In this document: one piece after another, positions 1 through 12,500 of the stretch
Numbering within the stretch: the stretch's first letter is position 1
Layout of the letters: every line of letters begins with the position of its first letter
Source of the DNA: Prunella strophiata
Lineage: Eukaryota > Chordata > Aves > Passeriformes > Prunellidae
Reading direction: 5' to 3'
Length of the DNA stretch: 64,000 bases
NCBI GenBank assembly: GCA_036583965.1
Contig: JAZBQD010000005.1
Span: 1,573,314 to 1,637,313 of the forward strand
The notes under the pieces: model-generated
Databases searched by the model: none
What the model saw: only the letters and a program-made list of their open reading frames with translations
What the model was told of the DNA's origin: nothing
Made by a program: the position numbers and the translations under genes

Positions 1-50
1 TTTCCTCTTCTCCCCCCTCCTTACCCGCGCCCCTCACCTCCCCTTCCTCC
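1..50 (+). promoter_or_regulatory. DIP2B: End of 5' UTR, polypyrimidine tract before the start codon
   Basis: The 50 bases before the ATG are almost all C and T, with only six purines. The ATG context (CCTCC, ATG, then G at +4) is acceptable for initiation. The window starts inside the 5' UTR or promoter, so the transcription start and the equivalent of the human CGG repeat cannot be seen. Confidence 0.6.
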
Positions 51-560
51 ATGGCCGAGCCCGCGGCCGTGTCCTCGCTGCCCCGCGAGGTCCGCGAGCA
101 GCTGGCCGAGCTGGAGCTGGAGCTCTCGGAAGGTGAGTTGAGGAGCGCCCGGAGCCCGGCCGGGCGGCCCGGCCCTGCCCGCGGGGCGCCGCGGAGCTTC
201 CCTGTGAGGGGCCGGGGGTGGCGGGGTGCGAGAGGGGGTCGGGAGTGGCGGGGGTGCGGTGAACGAGGCTCCGGGGTCTGTGTGAGAGGACCGGCGGAGA
301 AAGGAAGGGCCCGGCCGGGGCTGGGGTTGTGTCTGAGGGGAAGGAGCGCTGGCAGCATCCTCTGTGCGGGGGACCCCCGAGGAGCCCGGGAGAGCCCCCG
401 GAGGGGCCTTCACCTGTCGGGGGTGGGTGACCTGACCCCCCTCCCTCCCTCGGCAGTGCTTTTTTCCTTGTGGCCTCTTTTCCGTAGTTCCCGAGCCGAG
501 GATGCGGAGTGAGAGACCCCGGGACAGGCAGTTCTGGGGCGGGGGAGTCGCAGGAACTTC
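40..560. promoter_or_regulatory. CpG-island-like GC-rich block over exon 1
   Basis: The sequence from the start codon to about 560 is very GC-rich with many CG dinucleotides. Base composition changes abruptly to ordinary intron after about 570. This fits a CpG-island promoter whose 3' half lies in the window. The exact borders were judged by eye. Confidence 0.7.
51..132 (+). CDS. DIP2B: DIP2B coding exon 1
   Basis: Encodes residues 1-28, starting MAEPAAVSSLPREVRE and ending in ELELELSE plus the first base of Gly. This is the start of the DMAP1-binding domain. The donor is GGAAG, then gtgag. It is a few residues shorter at the start than human DIP2B as I recall it. The open frame continues to 512 into the intron, but the homology stops at the donor. 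Confidence 0.93.
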
Positions 561-3500
561 GGCCACAATAATGACGGCAAACCCTCTGTTATTCCCACTT
601 TCTGAATAAGTTCTTTTGCCATAATCGCTTCAGAGCATGCGCTTTTTGCTGGGTGGTTTTTTTTTTTGTTGTTGTTGTTGTTGTTTCCTTTTTTGCATGG
701 GTTTGTCTTTGTTCCCCAGCGTTTAAAATGCTGCTCTCGGTACAGCTTTGTTGTGAATCTCCCTTGTGAAGCCGGAGGGCGAGGGATGAAGCTGAGGCGG
801 AGGGGGAAGGTTGCAGAGCAGGTAGCTCAGATTTGCATAATTTAAATTTTCCTCCCCCCATCAGGGTACGGAACCTGATGCCAAAATCAGGAGGGTTCAC
901 TGCATGGCTGGAATAACCAGAGAATCAATATCCTGAGTTGCAAGGGATCCTATAAGGATCATCGATGTCTCTCTTAGCATTAAAAATAAAGAAAAATCAA
1001 GTTGCAGGCACTTCTTTCCTTGCTCTGTTTATCCCAGGGCCTACAGTGCATAACAGAGACTTATTGAGTCTTTGGAGATCAGGAATTTACTGCCAGGGTG
1101 AGCTGGGGGCTGTCAGCCCCCGCTGCCCACACTGGCACCCAGGGCTTTGCCAGCAGAAAAGGCCATGGCACTGCTTTCCTAACACAGCTAAACCCCTGAT
1201 GTTGGCTGGCTGGGGCTTTTGTTAACTCTTTTCCAGATAAACTTTCTGCAGACATTTAACTAAAGTGATAAAACTTTATCTAGTGTTTGCCTTTGGGGAC
1301 TCCGTGATAACAAAGAATGAGGAATGGTGGTGTTGCTCAAAACGGAGCATTAAATAGGTTTTTAAAAGAATTTGTTAAATGTTTTAAGCGTTTGCTTGGA
1401 TTTTCTGAGGTTTGTTTCTTGTGGCACTGAAAGCCCGTTATGATTTGACCCTGTGATAGATTGTACTGCAAACTTAAAAATAAATGAGCTCTGTTGCTGG
1501 ACTGGCTGCTGTGACATCCCACTAATCTTTAACGAGCTGCTCCAATAGCTTCAACTTTGGTGCTACAGAGTGAAGTTTTGTGGGTTATGTAAGTAATTCT
1601 CCGAATATTAAATCCACTGCCCCTTTGTGGGTTTAATGCTTGGATTTCTTAATAGTGCATATCAGGGATTTGTTTGTGCAAATCACTTTTTGCTGTCAAA
1701 AAACCCACGAGTACAGAGAATTCTGGGTGACTGTGTCCCCAAACTCCTGGGAACATATTTCAGGGGATGTTGTTGCTGAGATAACTGAGCTGTGGGAAGG
1801 GGGAGTGAGGTAATGTCATTGTGGAGTTCTTGGAAAAATACGCCCTAGTTTGAGGCTTAAGCTGAGGGATTTTGAGGCCTGTGTGTGCATTGTTCAGCTG
1901 AATATAACCATGGGCTGTTGACAGTAAACAATATTGAATAGAAGCATTTTATTAAAAATGGCAGCAGGGCTCCATGTGCCACTGCTCAGTTGTTGCTCAG
2001 ATAAGAACACTTGATCCTTTTTTTTGCCACCCCCTTGTTGCAGCTTCGATTGTGTCTGATTGTTGACTGTGTGAATATTTCTGTCAGGTTTTTTGCATAG
2101 GAACACCTCGTTTTTGGGAGAGGAGAGGAGCTGCAGCTGCTGGGAGTATCCCAGGGTCCCTGACAGCAGGAGCTGGAGATGGCTCTGTCCTTGATGGACA
2201 GTGTGACAGTGGGGAGTACCTGGCTCCAGAGGCTGGGAGCACAAACACTTTTTGTGCTGAGCCTTGCAGTGAATTTCATCCAGGCATTTGCTACTACTAA
2301 CCACCACAGAGTAGAGAATTTATAACAAAACAGGGGGAAATATAGTATTAAAACCTTATCTGGCGTTGTGGTTGTGAAAGGTGCTGTGTCAGCAAGCAGA
2401 ATGCAAAGTGGAGCAGGATTACTTTAATGAATGCTGGAAATAAAAAACAGAGTTTGCAGTGATGAGCCATGAGAGTTTCTTAAGGAACAATCTGTGCAGA
2501 CAGAGCAACAGGACTAATTATACCTCTGGATGATTCCTTACTGAGCCTTGTGGTCAGTGCAGAAGTAACAGTCATCCCATCCCTGGGTGCAGTGGAAATG
2601 TCTGAGCAAAGGAGTGGGACGTGTTTCAGGAAACATTAATTGTTCATTAATCAGCAGAAATTGCATCTTACTCTACGTCTTGGGCCTTGGTGATGGATTT
2701 GAGACCAACTCATTCATTTCTAAGTGTGCATAAGAATTCATTGTCTCCTGTCAATGTGAAGAGCATTTAAACCTGAGTCTAAACTTAGGGAGAGCTTCCA
2801 TTGCCTCACAGAAGGGATCAGTGTTGATACCTCTGAGAAAGAATGTTCAAGTAACAATATATCAGCTGAGAATTGGGTCATGGAGCTGTGGGAGACCTGG
2901 AACCTGCTCATTACTCATGTTTTCCTTCTTTTTTCAGTTTTGGGATATTTTTCTTTCTGGTGCTTTTCTTCATCTGTCAGTAACACCCACATTATGCATC
3001 ACTAATGATGGGAAGGGCTGTCTTTGTATTTACATCTGTTTCTGTTTGATGAGTGAAAGTGCTGGGGATATTAACTTTAAAGAAGACTTTTACCCCATTT
3101 TCACACGTCTGTGAGTGTGGCAGCTCAGTCTCACCTTTGAGGCTGAGCTGCAGCACTGAGTGAAGGTGACTTCAGATCCACCACACCATGCTGTTCCTTA
3201 GAATGTTCTCAGTTTGTGCTGAAGGGTGCCCAGAACGAGGTAAATGTCTGAATTCATCCCATATTCAGTGGAAAATGTTAATATTAAAGCACTTCACCAC
3301 TGGGCTTGGGTGTTTTTACACCTTGGGTGAAACATTCCAGCAGCTCCTCTCACATCAACCTCATCCCAGCTGTTAATGGAGCTGGGAAACTCTGGAATAT
3401 CCAGACTCAAAGGCTCTAATTAGGCACGTTCAGAGGATTTGTTTCACACAGGGCACGTTTTGTGACTTTTATACTGCCTGTGTGGGAAAGTGTGCTCTGC

Positions 3501-6500
3501 TGGAGGTGAGAGCTCTGGCTGTGGCAGTAGCACAGCCCCACTGCAGGCCCCAGCCTGGCTCTGCAGGGGTTAAACACCCACATAAAGAGCAGATTTGGCT
3601 GCTGGGGTTTGTGTCGCTGTGGTTTCTGTCATGCCTGGTGTTTCTAACTAGTAAAGGGGTGCCAGTGGAGAGAATGCCAGCTGGAGGTACCCAACTATCC
3701 AGGGAAGGGCAGGGAATTCCACCTTGTAGTAACCAGGAGCTCCAGTGAGCAGCTCAGACCTTGGAGGTCATTTCAGCCACTTCTGGGCTCTGTGACAGGG
3801 TTCCTCCCTCCTGCCTAGTGGGCAGAAGGAGCTGGTTTCTGTTGACTTTCCTAGCTAAAACACACGTTTGCTGTCTGGTTTGTGATTCTGGGTGGGTGTT
3901 TCTGTGACTGGCTCTGTGCACCTGGATTTGTTCCTTTTAAAGCTGATTGTCTCTCAGTGGAGAGCTGAGGCTGTGTCTGCAGAGCAAAGCTTTGTGTGAG
4001 GATTTTCAGAGGCTGAGGAAACAGAAGGATGGTGGCATGTATGGAAAAAGGAGTATCAGCAAAACGGTGGAAACTCAGGACTGAAGGCCAGCCAAATAGG
4101 ATAGAACCTTACTGGAAGAAAACATGTTGACTCAAGCAAGTGGGTAGAGCCTTTATTTTGTTTGGCTTGAAACTTTCTTATGGAATCAGAGTATTTCTCT
4201 GATCTTTTAAAAATTGTGTGTTTCAGGTTGCAATCTTTGATTGCCAGGCGCCCGTCAAAGTAGGTGAGGACCTTTTTTATAGATTAAGCAGCTGAAGCAC
4301 AGAATTTAAATTACAGAGTCAAAGGAAGTAATTGTCTGAGTAGGGACTGGCTGTATGGATTGTGCTGAGTGAGCAGAAATGTTTCACTTCAGTTTCTTCC
4401 CCCACTCAGGGAGGAACTGTGGGCAAAGCACAGAAAAGGTTGAAGAAGAGCTTTATAAACATAAGCAAGTTGGATCTGATCAGCCTGTAGCTAACAGGAC
4501 TTACAGGTGGTTTTTGTGCATTTATGCAGCATCTCACCCACAAGTCTTGCATTAGGCAAAACCAGCACTGGGAAAGCTTTAATGTTGCTTCCTTAATTTA
4601 CCTGCAGGACTGGCAGCAGATGGGTCCCAAATCTGCTGAGAAATCTGTGCAGGGCTTTGACGCAGTCTCTGTGTGCAGGTAGGGTTTGAGAGCTTTGAAA
4701 TGCCTAAAACCCTCCTGGAGCTGTCACAGGGAGCTGGCTGTGCTCATCCAGGGATCATCATCCAGGGTTGGCTCTACAAAGATCCCAATAAAGAGCCCTC
4801 ATCTGCTTTCATTGTGGATGAAATTGTATTTTCTTTAGCTTCACAGCCCAGGAAAAAGTGATGTAAGCATGGAGCACATGGGTTCCGTGCAATGTCTGTG
4901 TCACAGGAAAAGGAAATCCAGCTCCAGTCGTGACCAGGAGGAGCAAAGTACCAGATCTATCACCGGTGCAGCAAACAGAAGGTCCACAAGATGATCACTG
5001 ATTTCTGCTCTGCAGATGGTCAAAGTAGAGTGATTTAAGTGATTAATGGTTTGGAGAGAGGGAGTTGAACACAAATACTGTGTTTGAAGAAATATTTTGG
5101 CTACTGTGAGTGGGAGTTGGGTTTACTGTTGGTGCATGATTGAAGCATGTAAACGTGTGGAAGGGGAGGAAGGTTTTTGGAGCATCCAGACTGGAATAAT
5201 AAAAAATAATAAGGAAGGTTAAAGAATGTGCATATTTTTGTGTTGTCCCTTTTATACTTAGGAAATGAGGAGAGAGTTTGGGGCTCTTTTTCAAAGCTGC
5301 AGCTCTGACCCTTTGCCTTGGGGAGAAGAGGAAATTAGAGGCTTTAAAGAGAGTCCTGCACCTCCTCCCTGGTTGCTCCTGTGAAGCTGTGCTGGAGTTA
5401 GAACCAGTTTCCTCAGCTGGGTGGAGGGGACATCTGGTAGCAGTGGTTCCCAGTGTGGATTTTATGCCTGTTAGTGCTTCCAGGATGGGTGCTATTTGCC
5501 ATTTCAGCTGGGTGCTCAGGCTGGCAGTGTTCTCCAGACCTGTTGGCCTGGCACAGCTGTGCTAAAGCCGCATTTGGAGTTTGCTGTGGTGTCCTAGATA
5601 ACTGATCTCCAGTTTGCTATTTTAAATGCTGTAGCATGAAATATTGAGTAGGAAATGTGATGGGTGGCAGAGGAGCTGCACAGAGCTGCTGCTCTTCCCA
5701 ACATGCAGCAATCCTTGGAGCTCCACAGGGAAGGGCACGTGGAGCACCCCCCGTGTTTCTGGTTCATTGGTGATGTTGTGGAAAGGGTGATGGTTCCTTC
5801 CTGGTTCCCTCTCTCTGATTAGTGTTTGTCATGAAGTTTTCTGTTCGCTGGATTTATCATGTTTATTCAGTGGCAAGTTTCAGGAGCCAAAGAGTGAACT
5901 CATGGCGAGCATTCCCGAGAGATGGGCAGAAGCTGGAGAGTTCCTGTTTGCATTTCTTTCAAATACAATGTGCAGATAATTTCTTAGGATGGTTTTCTTT
6001 AAACCGCGTGCCTCAGTTATAAAAAGCATTTCCTGAATCTCTCACTGAGTTGCTCTGTTGCTTTTTTGGACATTGATTCATAGAGAGAGGAATTGAAGCA
6101 TTTTCTCTGTTGAGGCTGATTCAATCCAAAATTTTTTTGGAGAGCTTGTGAAATCAGGGACGAGTCATCAGACCAGGATGTCTCGTTCTATTAATTAGAA
6201 TGGAAGACTCTTACATTTGCACCATGTGTAAGGAAACAGTGATTTATAGCTAACGGATGCTCTGCAGGCAGCAGCATTCCATCTGCTACACGAATTTTCC
6301 CATTGCATTTCATGAAAAGCCTTGGGAGAAACCTCACACCTGTATTTCTCATCTTGAATCATGTACTGGATTGTTACTTTTGCATGGTATTTGGAGTAAG
6401 ATGCTTGTTTCCATCAGTTTGTGTTCTTTTCAAACTTCAAAGCCGAGAGTTTGTGAAACACCACTTGAAGTAAACATAGGCAGGACGTAAGTTTAAGTTA

Positions 6501-9500
6501 CACTGAGTTTATACCAAAGATAGTAATGTACTAGTAACATAACTTTCCTTGCTGTGAGCAATCACCTTGTTTTATTTAGTGTAACTTAAGCTGATAAAAA
6601 TAAAAAGGAAATAAAAAAACACTTAGAAGTTTTACCACTTCTCTGCCAACATAAACTCTTTCTAATTCTTGTTGACTTGAGAATTGCTGATGCAAACTGG
6701 GTCTTCCTGGCCTCTGAATTCCACAGGGATGGGAGCCCTCAGAGCCTGCAGGGCATCCATTAATACATTTTATGGACCCAGGATTCCAGTTCCTGCCTGA
6801 GTGATGGGACACGGAGCCTCTCGGAATTGTTCCCCAGCAGTCAGGCAACCTGCTTTCACCAGCTCCATGTCCCTAGGGAGCAAAAACAACCAGGAGAATT
6901 GTATCCCTGCCTGATAAAATTAGGTCTTCTGTAATCTCCCTCGGAACAGCCGGATGGCTGGCTGCCTTGAAAAACATATGTTTTAATGCAGGAATAATGC
7001 ATTCCATTTAGGATGGCTGTAGCCGTGGGAGCTGGGTGACTGAGTGCATGGAGAGCTCCCATTTTGCCTCTGGGATCAGGACTAATGTCAAACATCAGGT
7101 CTAAAGTGCAGCAGTGGAAAAGAATAGTTTGGGATGTTTTTCCTGCCTTTTGCTCTTAGGAGGGATGTTGTTCCTGTGGCTAAGTCCTGAAGGAGTTGGG
7201 CAAGTGAGCCTTTTACTGGAGATAAAGCATAAACTGCAAAGATTAGTCAGTGTTTGTATTCCTGGATTTCAGCTCACTGCATTAAGAAATCTACTTGGGA
7301 ATAGCAACACTGGTGTTCCTCTAATACAGGTTTATAATTAATTTTTCTGAGAGCAGCACAGGTAACTTTTGGAGGAAGTTCTGCTTTATCCCCTTCACAG
7401 AGGGGAACACCCACACAAGCCTGGTGCTGTGTGGGTAGGACAAGCCAAGGGAGATTTTGGGAGTGCTAGGTTTGGAATGTACGAGCAAAGTGAGTTCTGG
7501 TGGGACACTTGGTTGGCCATAAATTGGAAGGATGTGATCAAAGAGGGTGTAATACAGCAGGAAAAGGTCGAGGGCTGAAAGATTTGGTTTCAGGCCCTGT
7601 CCCTGTGTGCAGTTCCAGAAAGGACTGTCAGGTGAGGACGTGCTTGAAGGAGGTTTGTATTTCCTTTAATGCATCAGCTCTTCATTTTGGGTGCTAATTA
7701 ACCTACAAGGAGCCATTTCAGTTTGAAGCACCTTTTCTGGAAATGCTGTGATTTGCTCCCTGAGAGCAGCAGCAGCAGCAGAGTACATCAGGGGTGGCCT
7801 GATACACCTGCTTGCTTTGCCTGGTGGTGGCATCTCTAGCATCAACTTTCCCTGTCATTTTAAGTGTGCACTTCTCTGTGATCCCAGAGAGGAGCTGACC
7901 AGCCAAAAGAAGCCCTGAGGAGGGGAAGGAGGCTTTGAAGTTTTGTGCTCCCTTTCTAGCAAGAGGTAAGAGCAGAGTTAACAGCTGTCCAAGGTCACTC
8001 TGGGCCATTCCTGCTCTGACATTCCTGCTCACAATGTGCATTGTCACTGGGGTGAGGACAAGGAGAGTTCCTCCAAGGAGCTGGGAAGTGACATGGCAAA
8101 TTCCAGGCTGTGATTATTCACCCTGTGATGGGGAGTGGGGTCAGGGAGTCAGGTGATCAGAGCTGGAGATAAAAGTCCCTGATCCTCTGCAGTGCTGATA
8201 GAGAATAAACAGATCTGCGGTTATTAAACTGTGCAGCCTTTTTTTCCCCCCCTTAATTGAATACAAGTGGAAAATGCCTATTAAAGGTGCTCCATTTCTG
8301 GCATTCAGGAGATTGCTGTGTGTCCCATGGGGTGTTGGAGCAAGGTCCTGATGGCATCTGCAGGGCTGCTCGTGGTGTGTGATGAGGAAGGGGGAGAAGT
8401 TTGCATCAGATGTGCTGCATCTCCAGGCTGGAGAAAAGCACCTCTGTTCTGTTGTGTGTCCTCAGGAGCTGCACCCAGGTTTCATAACAGAGCCCTTGGC
8501 AGCAGCCTTGGCTCAGGCTGCTCTCACCTCTTGGCACCTCACTCTTTCCATCTCGGGGAGCTCAGGTGCCACAGCTCTGCTGAAAGCTGTGAACTTTGGC
8601 AAACTGGAGAGGGCACGGGATGAAACCTTTAGGAATTTAAGCTGTATTTCTTAAGAAAATACCAAACTTTTCACTGTGTTTGGGTTTCATGAGCAGTGAA
8701 AAAAAATAGATTATAAATTATTTTGAGACAGGTTTTTTTTTGGCTTTTGTGTCAATCCTGACAAAATACTGAACATGAGACTGAAGCCCCTTGTGTTACA
8801 AAAAGGAGATCTCCGAATGGCCAAGTGCTCAAGTGCTCTTGCAAATGTTTTTTGAGACTGACCTGTGTTTATTCTTAGGGCAGAAACTTTAAGTGATCCC
8901 TTGTGGATTAAAAAAAGAACAATTCTTATTGTAATTGGAATGAAAACCTCCATTCTTACGCAATTTGGGGTTGGAAGTTGCCGCAGTGAAAAGGGGGAAG
9001 TATTGTTATTTTGAGTTCCCAAGCAGGAAGGGGGGGAGATGCACAGGGGTGAGGTGAGCAGCTGGGACACAGAGCAGGGGACACCAGACCCTCCATGGCT
9101 GAGGGGACGTTGTCACTCACACTTGTGACATGTGCACTCTGATTACCAGGGGAGTGGTAATGTCTCACTGTGCTGCATGTTCAGGAAGCTTTTCCATGAA
9201 TGGTGATGGTCAGGTTTCATTGAACGTGATATAAACCCACTGTATTTGTGGGATTTCTCCTCTCTGCTTTAAATTTTCCAAGTCCTCCTTGAAGATGTCC
9301 TGATTTTAAAAAGTCGTGTGGTGTAGAAAGAAGTCAATTACTGAGTCCCAAATAGGGAGAATTGTGGATGAAGGCAAAGCAAATGAGTCAGATATAAATA
9401 ATCCTATTATGTCTTGGCTGCAGCCACACCTAGAAACCTTGAGCAAACATTTCTGTGTAGTTATTCCTGTGTTTGATACACTTTACTTGTTAAGTCCTGT

Positions 9501-12500
9501 TTTAAAATTGCAGCATGTAAAAATTGTGTAGGGCCAGTTGCCATTAGTGTTAAGGACTTGGGAACGTTGTTTTAGTCATTTTGACCAGAAGCACAAAGAC
9601 CTGATTTAATTTGCTCTCATATTTCCCCAAAATCAGAAAAATCTATAACCTTGGAGCTGGTGTTGCAAGGCTTTCAAGGCAGTTCTTTTTGCAGTAGGCC
9701 TTAAAAAAAAAATCTCTGGCAAGAAGAGCAAACAGGAAGATGCAATTACCCTTTGCCTTTTGTGTATCAAATCCTTGTTCATTGGACAGAGCTTTGGTAA
9801 AACACTTTTAGAAGTAGCTGCTTGTAGCATGGAAGCTGTAAGGAAAAGCATTTGGATTCAGCTAAGTCATAGCTGATGTTCCTGTGATTCCTGTCCTGTG
9901 TCTTAGGGAGTAATTACTCACCTCATGGTGTGGGTCTCCTGTCTTTTATAGGTGGAGAAGCTGATTTTTAATAAATCTGAACAAAGCCATTATTACAGGT
10001 GTGACTTTAAGAAAAAAAGAACATTTGGACCTTTCTCCTCCCTGCCTCCTCTGATTCCAATTTCCTCTGTTGTAGCTCCTGTACAGGGGGGCCTGAAATG
10101 TCCCTTATTACCTGTGGCTGTTGCTGATTCCAAGGGGATTAGTACCAGAGGTCGGGGATTGGATTTTGGTCCTTGTCCAAACACATTCCGTTTGCTTTGC
10201 ACTGTTCTCCTGTACTGCCTGCTGTCCTTTGGGCTTTGTCCTGGGAAATGGGGTCCTCTGGCTCAAGAGGGTTGCAGGAATTTGTCCTACACACCACAAT
10301 CCTTCCCTGCAGGATTCCCGTTCCTGTAGGGATCCTGCTCAGCTCTCAGTGTGCAGTGGCACAGCTGATGGTGTTCAACCCATTCACTTCCCTGTGGGAT
10401 GTGGAGGTGATTCCTGGGGTTGAACCCGATGGGAAAAGACAAATGGAAATCAAGGTTCAGGTACTGGAAGCTTTCAGGAATGTATTTATGGAGGCTCACA
10501 CTCATTGACATTGAGTCTGCAGCAAAGGTGACGTTTTCTCTTTCTCACCTTCCAGGTTTTTAATTGGATTCAGCAAAGCACAAGGGAGGGAGACACAAAA
10601 TAAGGGGATGATGGTCATAAAAAAGTTCTCCAGGATGCCAGAACTTGGCCTCTTCTCCTAAAAAGTAATTATTTTTTTATGTTCTCTTGTTTAAAATGAC
10701 AGAAGATCTTCCTGGGAATGTTTAAAATGACAGACCAAGTGAAACTGGTGTGAACACAGAGGTGATGTACAGCACTGCAGGGTCCTCTTCCAGCAGAGAC
10801 ACAATGATTTGGGCAGAAGGATAAAAGGAGAGAGCTGGCTGGAGAACTGGAGAAGGAGAAAATAGTTTTCTCTGAGAGTCAAGTTTGGCTTCAGGGTGTG
10901 GAGGATCTGACCCTGGTGCAGCCAGGAGTGTGTGCATGGCTTTCTGCTGCTCCCACCCTGCAGTGACAGCCTTGGGGCTCTGCTGGTGCAGCTGCTCCTG
11001 GGTTTGGATGCAGGTGCAAAGAAATTCACAGTATTGCAGTGGAATGACACCATGAGAGGAGTCTGTAAAACAGTCCAAGAAAGGGGGAAGGAAGGGAACT
11101 AGCGAAGTAGAGGGACCTGGGAAATGTCAGAGCTGGTTTTTCTATAATTCTGCTGTCAGGAAGAGCTATTTCAGAATAGTTTTCTGTGGGTGAAGTGTGA
11201 CAAGAAGTCTCCAAGAGGTACTGTCACTTGGGGTAAGCTTGCAGTCGTTGGATTGTTTCCACCATTCAAAGAGAACGTTTGAAGCTGTTTCATGGATTCT
11301 TAGTTGAAAGGTGCATTTCTGCTCCTTCAGCACATTCTGCCCCGAGCAGTTGCAGACAGATCTGTGTCTTAACTCACTAAACCAGTTAATGGTGGAGCTC
11401 TGAGCACATTGTCTGCTGTCTCCTGTGACATTGTGTTGGCCATGCCAATGAGAAGGACTGTGCTGGCTGTTCCAGGGAGTTCCCTCGCCGAGGGGAAAAG
11501 CTGACTTGGGTTTCCTGTGCTGTCCTTTGCCTCTGATTGTGCAGGGTGTGAATTCAAAGCCACCCCTCCTTATCTGTGGATGGAAGCACATCTGAAGAGG
11601 AAGAAGGCAGCAAGGCTGGGCAGTGTGCCAATTGCTCCAAGCCTTTGTTAGAGACTAAAGGAAACCTGAGTCCATTTAGGCACTGCTGCATCCCCAGGGC
11701 CTTCCTTGGCCTCTCTGGGAGGGAGGTGAAGGCTTGGAAGTGATCACACACTTCTGCATGTCAGTGTCCATTAGCTCTTGAGGGCCTGTTGGTGTTTGAA
11801 TTTGAAGATCTCGTGTTGAATTCTCAGATTTTCCTGCTGCTGGTCCATCAGGAGAGCACTGACCTTGTCCATTGAAACCACACCTTGGGGAAGGATCTGC
11901 ATGGAACTGGTCCCCTCTGGAACATCTGGGGCTACAAGTGACTTCCCTCTGCTCCCAGGGCAGGACATGTCTCCACTGGTCAGGCTGCCTTAGCTCTGGG
12001 ATGAACTGGTTTCTCCATGTGATAAATTCCTCATTCTCAGCTTGCTGCATGCAGAAATAAAAAGGAGAGACAAGCTCAAGTACCAAAATAAATGTCAATT
12101 TTAAACAAGTGCAACCAAGCAAATTAAAAATGGGCAAGATTTCATGTTCGGATCTTTACTGTTCCTTTTCCTCTGCATGAAAAGAAGATTTTGGAGTGAT
12201 TTATGGCTGTCATGCCAGGCTTCTCAGCACTGTCTGTCAGTTGAGTGGTTGATTTTGACAGGCTGCACTTCTGGGCCAGGTTTTTTTTTTTTTTCTTCCT
12301 CCTCTACAGCTTTTAACATGAAATATTCAATCCTGCCCTGTGCACAGCACAACTGATTCAGGTATCACACTTCAGAGAGCTGTGACCACAGTGTTGGGTC
12401 GTGAGCACATCCTGCATTTGTGGCTTCTGTGTGGTTGTGTATTTTCATGGAACTGGGGGCCACCTGCCTGTGACCTGGCAGTCTTAGGAGGAATTTTGTT

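Noticed and set aside
21..566. Minus-strand frame of 181 codons over exon 1
   Set aside because: It is a shadow of a GC-rich CpG island, with low-complexity Pro/Arg content and no recognised homology.
7766..7781. (AGC)n triplet repeat in intron 1
   Set aside because: Only about four or five units, which is ordinary for this sequence.
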